In this document: positions 1 to 5,199 of the stretch, one piece after another | Position numbering within the stretch: position 1 is the stretch's first letter | Layout of the letters: the number at the start of each line of letters is the position of its first letter | Origin: an uncultured Gammaproteobacteria bacterium | GTDB taxonomy: Bacteria > Pseudomonadota > Gammaproteobacteria > Pseudomonadales > Pseudohongiellaceae | DNA length: 7,622 bases | NCBI GenBank assembly: GCA_903926285.1 | Contig: CAIYIP010000274.1 | Span: forward strand, 1 to 7,622 | Direction: 5' to 3' | The notes under the pieces: generated by a model | Told to the model about the DNA's origin: nothing | Seen by the model: the letters and a program-made list of their open reading frames with translations, nothing else | Database searches by the model: none | Position numbers and translations under genes: made by a program

Positions 1-45
1 ATTGAACTTTGCACCTCACTTACCAGCACTACAGGAGACACCAGC

Positions 46-1491
46 ATGGCAACAAACGACAAACTTTATCCCGAGCTGCAACTGTTCATTGATGGCGAAT
101 GGATTTCCAAAGGTGCGCGCAAAAGCGAACAAGTCCTCAATCCCGCAACTGGTGAAGTTCTCGGTGAATTACCCCACGCCACCAAAGAAGATCTGGACCG
201 CGCCCTTGCAGCGGCTGAGCGTGGCTTCAAGGTTTGGCGTAGGATTCTGCCAGAAAAACGCGGTGAAATATTGCGCCGTGCAGCTGAAATTCTCAAGGAA
301 CGCGGGGATCAGGTCACCAAGGTTGCTAGCATGGAATCAGGCAAACCCATTGCACAGTCGCGTATCGAGTTGCATATGTCCACAGAAGTGCTCGAATGGT
401 ATGCCGAAGAAGGACGCCGTGCCTATGGCCGGGTTCTCGCTCAGCGTCAACCAGGTTCACGCATGTTCGTAGTAAAAGAACCGATCGGCCCGGTCGCAGC
501 GTTTACACCCTGGAACTTTCCCCAGGGCAATCCAGCACGCAAGCTAGGTGCCGCTCTGGGAGCAGGATGTTCCTGCGTGATCAAGCCGGCAGAGGACACG
601 CCGGCTTCTGCACTACTGATGGCCAAGGCACTGCAGGAAGCTGGCGTACCCGATGGTGTAGTCAACGTAGTTTTTGGCGATCCCACAGAAGTTTGTCCCT
701 ATATCCTGCGCTCAAAAGTGATCCGCAAGCTGAGCTTCACGGGCTCCATACCTGTTGGAAAGGAACTCATGAAAATTGCTGCAGAAAATATGACGCGTAC
801 CACCATGGAACTCGGCGGCCATGCGCCCGTACTGGTATTTGAGGACGTAAACCTCGAAAGCACTCTCGACATGTGTGTGACCGCCAAGTACCGCAACGGT
901 GGCCAGGTATGTGTTTCACCCACTCGCTACTACGTCCACGAATCGCTATATGAAAAATTTGTTGTGGGTTTTACCGAACGTGTGAACAAGATGAAAATCG
1001 GTAATCCACTGGATGAAAGCAACAACATGGGACCGATGATTCATGCCCGCCGCCGAGATGCCGTAGACGCTATGGTCAAGGATGCTGTAGCAAAAGGCGC
1101 AACTCTAAACACGGGCGGCGAAGCCATTACCGGTCCGGGGTTTTTCTCCCCACCGACTGTGCTCTCCAACCTGCCGGACAATGCCCGCATCATGAAAGAA
1201 GAACCGTTCGGCCCGGTCGCACTAATTAATCCTTTCAAGGATTTTGAAGAAGTAATGACAAAGGCAAACTCATTGCCGTTTGGCCTCGCAGCTTTCGCTT
1301 TTACCGATTCTGCAAAACGCGTGAAACTGATAGGCGAACAACTTGAAGCCGGTATGATAGGCATCAACAGCTTTGCCATCTCGGTTCCGGAATCACCATT
1401 TGGAGGCATCAAGGAAAGTGGCCACGGCAGTGAAGAAGGCATTGAGGGACTCGAAGCCTGCCTTATCACCAAATTCATCAGTGAGGTTTAG
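46..1491 (+). CDS. NAD(P)-dependent aldehyde dehydrogenase, succinate-semialdehyde dehydrogenase type
   Basis: This 481-aa protein has the full length of a cytosolic ALDH-superfamily enzyme, which oxidises an aldehyde to its acid with NAD(P)+. All signature residues are present: the oxyanion Asn157 in PWNFP, the cofactor Lys180 in VIKPAEDTP, the FTGSIPVGK turn of the cofactor fold (231-239), the general base Glu255 in MELGGHAP, the catalytic Cys289 in GGQVCVSPTR, and EEPFGP (385-390). The C-terminal ESPFGGIKESGHGSEEGIEG block is typical of the succinate-semialdehyde/ketoglutarate-semialdehyde branch, so succinate semialdehyde is the likeliest substrate. Related semialdehydes cannot be excluded, and no GABA transaminase or transporter lies in the window to settle it. 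The start is well supported by AGGAG at 33-37, 8 nt before the ATG. It is the first visible gene of a three-gene unit; its promoter lies upstream of the window or in the first 30 nt. Confidence 0.93.
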   Translation: MATNDKLYPELQLFIDGEWISKGARKSEQVLNPATGEVLGELPHATKEDLDRALAAAERGFKVWRRILPEKRGEILRRAAEILKERGDQVTKVASMESGKPIAQSRIELHMSTEVLEWYAEEGRRAYGRVLAQRQPGSRMFVVKEPIGPVAAFTPWNFPQGNPARKLGAALGAGCSCVIKPAEDTPASALLMAKALQEAGVPDGVVNVVFGDPTEVCPYILRSKVIRKLSFTGSIPVGKELMKIAAENMTRTTMELGGHAPVLVFEDVNLESTLDMCVTAKYRNGGQVCVSPTRYYVHESLYEKFVVGFTERVNKMKIGNPLDESNNMGPMIHARRRDAVDAMVKDAVAKGATLNTGGEAITGPGFFSPPTVLSNLPDNARIMKEEPFGPVALINPFKDFEEVMTKANSLPFGLAAFAFTDSAKRVKLIGEQLEAGMIGINSFAISVPESPFGGIKESGHGSEEGIEGLEACLITKFISEV

Positions 1492-1494
1492 ATT

Positions 1495-1791
1495 ATGCAG
1501 TTTGTTGTAACAGCCATAGATTTTACCGATACGGACGCGCTTGCGCGCAGAATGGCCAACCGCGAAGCACATCTCGCCTCGGTAAGACAGATGATTGCCG
1601 ATGGAAAGTTTCTGAGCGGCGGCGCAATTCTGGATGCCAGCGAAAAAATGATAGGCTCCACTCTACACTTGGAATTTCCGGATCGTGCCAACCTTGAGCA
1701 GCACATCCAGAGCGATCCCTACATCACCGGCAAAGTCTGGGAACACGTCGATATCAAAGTCGCCAAGTTGGTGCCACTGAAATCCCAATAG
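1495..1791 (+). CDS. YCII-domain protein (YciI-like)
   Basis: This 98-aa protein is a single YCII domain with the dimeric alpha+beta ferredoxin-like fold. Visible hallmarks are a beta strand at the N terminus (QFVVTAIDF), the REAHLASVRQMIADGKFLSGG stretch holding the conserved His26, and SDPYITGKVWE with the conserved Asp74. This His-Asp pair is proposed to be catalytic in the family, but no reaction is firmly established for most members. The gene begins 3 nt after the aldehyde dehydrogenase stop. Its Shine-Dalgarno GAGG (1483-1486, 8 nt spacing) lies inside the end of that gene, so the two are probably translated together. That coupling suggests a role next to the aldehyde dehydrogenase, perhaps handling a related metabolite, but this is inference. 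Family assignment is confident; function is not. Confidence 0.88.
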   Translation: MQFVVTAIDFTDTDALARRMANREAHLASVRQMIADGKFLSGGAILDASEKMIGSTLHLEFPDRANLEQHIQSDPYITGKVWEHVDIKVAKLVPLKSQ

Positions 1792-1818
1792 ATGCATATG
1801 ACATGGAAGTATTTTTGT

Positions 1819-2622
1819 ATGGAAAAGCCACGATTAAAACGCAGCAAATTCCTGCTATTACTACCGTTTTGCCTGTTTTTTTTTGTGTTGCCCGCCTCAG
1901 TAACACATGCGCAAACGTCCCAGGAATACTTTGAGCTCATCACGGAGTATGTAGAGAATATAGACAATATATACGACGGCACCTGGACCTATACCCTTAC
2001 CGAAGAAGACAAGTTTCAAAATGAAACGACAATCAGGAAGGTTGATCCAGGCAAGCCGTTTCTGGAGAGTGATGTGCTGCTCGCCGTCAACGGGCAGCCT
2101 CCAGATGCTGCCGACATAAAAGAGCATCAGCGCAGATTGAGAAAGCGCATACAACGCCGGGCTCTCATCACCAGTCGCAGCGAACCCAAAACCGAAGAGG
2201 AGCGACGCAGGCGCAGACTTGAGCAAAATGGCAACGAAAAGGAACGTTTCCTTGCCATGCTGATTCCAGAGAGCATTCTATTCATTAAACAGGAAGGCCC
2301 ACTGCTCCACCTCCAATTCAAGGCTGTGGAGGAAGATCGCGAAGAAATTTTTGCGGCCTTGCTGGGAACTCTTGTCCTTGATACGGAGAGAGAATTTATC
2401 CAGGAAGTTCATTTGCGAAATACCGCATCCTTTTCGCCATTTATTCTCACAGAAGTTGAAGCGGCAACTTTATCGCTGAATTTTGCCTTGATTGATGGCA
2501 AACCCATGCAACAAAGCATGCACTGGAAACTCGCAGGACAGGCTTTTATTTTCAAGAATCTTGATGGCGAAAGGGAGGTTGTTTGGACGGATTTCGTCAA
2601 ATCGAAAATCCAGCCGCGATAA
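1819..2622 (+). CDS. Predicted exported protein of unknown function
   Basis: I do not recognise this 267-aa protein. It begins with a clear Sec signal peptide: a basic n-region (KPRLKRSK), a long hydrophobic core at about 11-25 rich in Leu and Phe, and a likely cleavage after Ala31 in VTHA/QTSQ. No lipobox cysteine follows the core, so it is probably periplasmic or secreted rather than a lipoprotein. The mature part starts with an acidic stretch containing GTWTYTLTEEDKF. It then has a highly charged, probably helical segment at 101-144 rich in Arg and Glu, followed by alternating hydrophobic stretches resembling beta strands (150-167, 205-225, 235-258). An in-frame ATG at 1792 directly abuts the YCII stop (TAGATG) and would add nine residues. 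I prefer 1819 because GGAAG (1805-1809) lies 9 nt before it and the resulting n-region is typical. Tight linkage to the YCII gene suggests co-transcription. Confidence 0.75.
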   Translation: MEKPRLKRSKFLLLLPFCLFFFVLPASVTHAQTSQEYFELITEYVENIDNIYDGTWTYTLTEEDKFQNETTIRKVDPGKPFLESDVLLAVNGQPPDAADIKEHQRRLRKRIQRRALITSRSEPKTEEERRRRRLEQNGNEKERFLAMLIPESILFIKQEGPLLHLQFKAVEEDREEIFAALLGTLVLDTEREFIQEVHLRNTASFSPFILTEVEAATLSLNFALIDGKPMQQSMHWKLAGQAFIFKNLDGEREVVWTDFVKSKIQPR

Positions 2623-2646
2623 CTGCATGAACGAGATGAATGAATT

Positions 2647-3054
2647 TCAACTGGAACTATTTATTGCTTGTTTTGTCGTCGAGTGGCCGATCTGCAGATC
2701 GGCTAGAAGCCTTCTATTTGATGAGTCTGGCATAACAAGCAAAAGGCCATTGACATATTTATGCACCATGGTGGCTATCAGGGATTGGGAAGGAATGCCT
2801 TCTTCGAGCGAAAGCTTATGCAACAGCTGAAGATCTCTACCTGATACACGAATACTGACACGGTTATCCCGTCGTTTTGGGTCTTCGAGGGAATGATTCT
2901 TGAACTCCGCACGATCATCATTCGTAGCAGGTTCATAATTTCCGTTTTCATATCCGGAGATAATACCCCTGGACACATTCAGATCTTTTATATCCATGAC
3001 CACAACACTACCGCCCATAATCTGACATCGAATATCCTTATTGCGGACAAGCAT
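2647..3054 (-). CDS. Solitary RHH (CopG/BrnA-like) antitoxin-type protein with C-terminal extension
   Basis: The protein (135 aa from this start) contains a ribbon-helix-helix DNA-binding core. It has a beta strand RVSIRVS (65-71), a first helix with SGRDLQLLHKLSLEEG, the GIPSQSL turn, and a second helix ATMVHKYVNG ending near residue 104. The pattern of basic strand, EEGIP turn and HKYV-G matches CopG-like antitoxins of type II systems, in which the RHH represses the operon and the N-terminal part (here an acidic YENGNYEP segment) binds the toxin. No BrnT or RelE-like toxin is adjacent. After the usual family end the frame runs on for about 31 residues, through two DNA palindromes. Several starts are possible: 3072 (no SD), 3054 (TAAGG 8 nt upstream, chosen), 3018 and 2997. 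The frame is open upstream to a TAG at 3139-3141. It could be a genuine antitoxin, a stand-alone regulator, or a decaying remnant. Confidence 0.62.
   Translation of the reverse strand: MLVRNKDIRCQIMGGSVVVMDIKDLNVSRGIISGYENGNYEPATNDDRAEFKNHSLEDPKRRDNRVSIRVSGRDLQLLHKLSLEEGIPSQSLIATMVHKYVNGLLLVMPDSSNRRLLADLQIGHSTTKQAINSSS
2686..2703. repeat. Perfect 18-bp palindrome GCCGATCTGCAGATCGGC
   Basis: The sequence equals its own reverse complement over 18 bp and could form a hairpin with a 7-bp stem and 4-nt loop in either transcript. It lies inside the 3' part of the RHH gene, where it encodes Ala-Asp-Leu-Gln-Ile-Gly, and 64 nt downstream of the stop of the convergent exported-protein gene. There is no T-run directly after it on either strand, so a standard intrinsic terminator is unlikely. 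A protein-binding site, REP-like element or mRNA-end stabiliser remains possible. Confidence 0.8.
2704..2716. repeat. Second inverted repeat TAGAAG-C-CTTCTA abutting the 18-bp palindrome
   Basis: This is a 6-bp inverted repeat around a single central base, and it begins at the very next base after the 18-bp palindrome. The spacer is too short for an RNA hairpin using all six pairs, so a DNA-level role (binding site or element end) is easier to imagine than a terminator. It encodes the Arg-Arg-Leu-Leu region of the RHH protein tail. Confidence 0.6.
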
Positions 3055-3153
3055 TCCATATACCTTAGGCATTTTCGAAAACTTGTTGAAGCGCAGTCCG
3101 CGTTTGTGATGCCAGTCACAACCTGAGGAAAACAGCCCCTAATCTGCATTTTT

Positions 3154-3414
3154 TTATCCTTGGCCAAGTGGCATTTCTTTTTGATACAACACTTTCCACT
3201 CCATATAGGGCATGCCATATACACGCTCACGAGCTTCTTCATATGTGAGTATTTCGCCTCTTTCGGCGGCAGCTGCAACATACCATTTGGCCAGACAATT
3301 GCGGCAAAAACCGGCAAGATTCATCAGGTCGATATTCTGGACGTCCTTTCTTGCGTCGAGATGTTGCAGAAGACGGCGGAATACCGCAGCTTCAATTGTA
3401 GTTTTATCATTCAT
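3154..3414 (-). CDS. DUF1244 (SMc04008-like) family protein
   Basis: This 86-aa protein matches the DUF1244 family as I remember it nearly end to end. It has AAVFRRLLQHLDARKDVQNID, then the invariant-looking LMNLAGFCRNCLAKWY (about 31-46), and EARERVYGMPYMEWK near the C terminus. The length is normal for the family, which is small, helical and found mainly in alpha- and gammaproteobacteria. No biochemical role is established that I know of. The C-x2-C pair in FCRNC is a family feature and may be a metal or redox site, but that is inference. The start is firm: AGGAG lies 8 nt upstream of the ATG at 3414. It sits 76 nt downstream of yciH on the same strand, and a read-through transcript is plausible. 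The gap contains a 10-bp palindrome (GGCCATGGCC at 3465-3474). Confidence 0.88.
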   Translation of the reverse strand: MNDKTTIEAAVFRRLLQHLDARKDVQNIDLMNLAGFCRNCLAKWYVAAAAERGEILTYEEARERVYGMPYMEWKVLYQKEMPLGQG

Positions 3415-3490
3415 GCAAGTTGCTCCTATTCACTTGAGACTATAAAAAATTCAATACTTTTACTGGCCATGGCCCGGCCTGGCTTGAGCA

Positions 3491-3844
3491 TCAACCTCCG
3501 GACAATTTCCCCTTGAAACCTTCCTTCATTAGATACGCGAGCAATTTATCACGGTGGTCACCCTGAATTTCAACAACCCCATCTTTGACAGTTCCGCCCG
3601 TACCACACAACTGCTTTAATTTGCTGGCCAATTGCTTGAGAGGCTCTTCTGCCAATGGCAAGCCGGAAATAACAGTCACGCCTTTGCCATTACGACCTTT
3701 TGTCTCGCGGCCAATCCTGACGGTACCATCGCCTTTTACCTGCTGCTTTTGCTGCTGTTTACAAAGACAGAGAGCAGCAGGCCTGTTGCATTCGGGGCAA
3801 TGCCGGCCTTGTTCTGTGGAATAAACAGTTCTCGATTCGCGCAT
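3491..3844 (-). CDS. yciH: YciH, SUI1/eIF1-like translation factor
   Basis: This 117-aa protein ends in a SUI1 domain (about 38-117). It shows the basic glycine-rich RETKGRNGKGVTVISGLPL segment, LKQLCGTGGTVKDGVVEIQGDHRDKL and the terminal KGKLSGG. Homologues resemble eukaryotic eIF1 and bind the small ribosomal subunit, where they influence initiation fidelity; the exact physiological role in bacteria is unsettled. The N terminus has the family VYSTEQGR motif followed by a cysteine cluster C16-x2-C19-x6-C26-x-C28. E. coli YciH lacks this cluster, while Pseudomonas-type homologues, as I recall, have it, and it suggests a zinc knuckle. A Gln/Lys linker (29-36) joins the two parts. The frame stays open upstream to 3976, but the start at 3844 fits the family and has AGGTGG 8 nt before it. 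Confidence 0.9.
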   Translation of the reverse strand: MRESRTVYSTEQGRHCPECNRPAALCLCKQQQKQQVKGDGTVRIGRETKGRNGKGVTVISGLPLAEEPLKQLASKLKQLCGTGGTVKDGVVEIQGDHRDKLLAYLMKEGFKGKLSGG

Positions 3845-3976
3845 AACTCTGGCCACCTGATCAATGTCGCGGCTATTATCCTGTATACTGGCCGCCAGCC
3901 ACCAGTCTTGCATAATGACAGGTAGATGCCCAACATGTTTCCCGAGCCTCCCGGGCAAGATTCGCAACTTACGCAA
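3845..3976. promoter_or_regulatory. Divergent promoter region between yciH and the DegS-like gene
   Basis: This is the only stretch that can hold promoters for both divergent genes. On the minus strand GATAAT (3880-3875) is a fair -10 for yciH. On the plus strand TATACT (3884-3889) and CATAAT (3911-3916) are possible -10 elements for the protease gene. No convincing -35 TTGACA match sits at proper spacing for any of them, and I see no sigma-E type GGAACTT/TCAAA pair. A weak inverted repeat (ACTGG at 3887-3891, CCAGT at 3902-3906) overlaps this region and could be an operator. Confidence 0.3.
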
Positions 3977-5185
3977 ATGAAAAAATTACTGAACTTTATT
4001 ATTTGGCCTGCGCTCGCCGGGTTGATTTTTGCCATTACTCTCCTGGTCGTACCACGCTTTGCTGCGAGACTACCGGGATTACAGGGTTATTTCCCGCAAG
4101 GCAACGTACAAACAACATCTCCCGGCGCCATGCAGTTTTCCTATAGTGAGGCTATTAAAAAAGCAGCACCCGCAGTTGTGAGCATCAACTATAAGGAAAC
4201 GGTTATTCGCACCGAGGAGGTTTATATTAATCCCTTTGTCACCGAGCCAAAGGATTATCCCGCTGAAACCAATAGCATAGGCTCAGGAGTGATCGTCAGC
4301 AAAGATGGTTTCATTATTACCAGCTACCACGTTTTTTTTAATCCCGAGAGCGACACAACATTCTCACCTGACACTACGATAACACTCAACGATGGCAGAG
4401 ACATTGAGGCCCATCTAGTCAGTCTCGATGAAAAAAATGATCTAGCCCTTCTAAAGATTGATTCGGAAGAACTGCCTTTTCTTACACCGTCCAACTCAGC
4501 GGATTTGCAGGTGGGCAATGTGGTTCTCGCCATCGGCAATCCGCGTAATATTGGCCAATCTGTAAGCTTTGGAATAATCAGCGCTTTATGGCGGCGGGAG
4601 GATAGTTTCGTCATACAGACAGATGCCGCCATCAACCCTGGCAACTCCGGCGGCGCCCTCATTGACACGAATGGCAACCTGATTGGCATCAACTCGACAA
4701 TAGTGTCGGAATCAGGCGGTTCTGAAGGAATCAGTTTTGCTATGCCTGCCGGCAAGGCAATTGAGTTGCTTGAGCAGTACCTGGCATCAGGTCCCAGCGG
4801 CTACCTGGGAGTATCAACAGAAGGTCTTACGCTAACAAACGGGCGACAAATATTTGGCCTGGATGTACAGGGATTCAAGGTAATCCACGTAACACTAAAC
4901 AGCCCGGCTGATAAAGCCGGCATTCATGTAAACGACATAATCACGAGCGTGAATGACAAAAAAATCACTTTGACTCGTGATGATGATAAAGAAGAAGCGA
5001 TGCAGGCCATTACCGCGATCAGCAGCCTTGAACCCGGGGCGTTAATAAATATTGAGGTGTTTCGTGATGGCAAGTTCTTGCAGATTCCAACTATCCTCGG
5101 TGTTGGTGAACCACAAATTTATGAAGTTCCTGAATTCAGTGACGCGCCTCTGCCTCTGCCGCAACCGCCTCTCACCATCAACTAG
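3977..5185 (+). CDS. degS: DegS/AlgW-type membrane-anchored HtrA serine protease
   Basis: From this start the protein is 402 aa. One membrane anchor lies at about 4-25 (LLNFIIWPALAGLIFAITLLVV), so the protease domain should face the periplasm. The trypsin-like domain has a complete triad: His118 in TSYHVF, Asp155 in NDLALLKID and Ser224 in NPGNSGGAL. A single PDZ domain follows (about 273-375) with the peptide-binding motif YLGV, then a proline-rich tail (376-402). One PDZ plus an anchor is the DegS/AlgW arrangement, not DegP. Such enzymes sense exposed outer-membrane-protein C termini and cut the anti-sigma-E factor (RseA/MucA). Compared with remembered E. coli DegS, the loop after the first strands and the loop after the catalytic His are longer, and loop L3 is shorter. 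ATGs at 3926 and 3935 are in frame; 3977 was chosen because the anchor then starts as in AlgW, although its SD is poor. AlgW also neighbours the his genes in Pseudomonas. Confidence 0.88.
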   Translation: MKKLLNFIIWPALAGLIFAITLLVVPRFAARLPGLQGYFPQGNVQTTSPGAMQFSYSEAIKKAAPAVVSINYKETVIRTEEVYINPFVTEPKDYPAETNSIGSGVIVSKDGFIITSYHVFFNPESDTTFSPDTTITLNDGRDIEAHLVSLDEKNDLALLKIDSEELPFLTPSNSADLQVGNVVLAIGNPRNIGQSVSFGIISALWRREDSFVIQTDAAINPGNSGGALIDTNGNLIGINSTIVSESGGSEGISFAMPAGKAIELLEQYLASGPSGYLGVSTEGLTLTNGRQIFGLDVQGFKVIHVTLNSPADKAGIHVNDIITSVNDKKITLTRDDDKEEAMQAITAISSLEPGALINIEVFRDGKFLQIPTILGVGEPQIYEVPEFSDAPLPLPQPPLTIN

Positions 5186-5199
5186 CAAGGCTGCTATTT
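5183..5199. terminator. Weak shared hairpin between convergent degS-like and hisD genes
   Basis: TAGCA (5183-5187) and TGCTA (5192-5196) form a 5-bp stem with a 4-nt loop, followed on the plus strand by TTT. The stem contains the stop codons of both convergent genes, which end only 8 nt apart. It is short and lacks a long U-tract, so it may be an inefficient bidirectional terminator or coincidence. No better terminator is visible here. Confidence 0.3.

Larger units (their letters stand above)
2664..2742. repeat. 9-bp inverted repeat flanking the double palindrome
   Basis: TTGCTTGTT at 2664-2672 and AACAAGCAA at 2734-2742 are exact reverse complements. They bracket the two palindromes with 61 nt between the arms. 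The arms are AT-rich and could arise by chance. Their symmetric placement around the palindromes and inside the RHH tail region is what makes them worth listing. Confidence 0.4.

Noticed and set aside
2..472. 156-aa open frame on the plus strand overlapping the start of the aldehyde dehydrogenase
   Set aside because: It overlaps a full-length, motif-complete ALDH gene in another frame and shows no recognisable domain; the ALDH frame explains the conservation.
1041..1478. 145-aa open frame on the minus strand inside the aldehyde dehydrogenase gene
   Set aside because: It is antisense to the conserved C-terminal half of ALDH, has a composition typical of a shadow frame, and has no SD or domain.
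2686..2720. Intrinsic transcription terminator for the 46-2622 operon
   Set aside because: Hairpin potential exists, but no T-run follows on either strand and the second inverted repeat has a 1-nt loop. Listed as repeats instead.
2664..2742. Integron attC-like or recombination site
   Set aside because: The inverted-repeat arms point the wrong way for attC (GTT on the left, AAC on the right instead of AAC...GTT), and there is no integrase or cassette array.
2988..3149. Small minus-strand frame starting 4 nt after the DUF1244 stop (MQIRGCFPQVV...) as a possible toxin partner
   Set aside because: It ends in a Trp/Leu-rich run without family features, overlaps the antitoxin-like gene for most of its length, and has no SD. 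A toxin of the usual 80-100 aa does not fit.
3465..3474. GGCCATGGCC palindrome between yciH and the DUF1244 gene as a terminator
   Set aside because: It is only 10 bp, and the T-rich stretch on the minus strand lies well downstream rather than directly after it; more likely chance.
3845..3976. N-terminal extension of YciH up to an ATG at 3976
   Set aside because: The family protein begins just before VYST, the ATG at 3844 has an AGGTGG at good spacing, and the extension would run through the divergent promoter region and the start of the protease gene.
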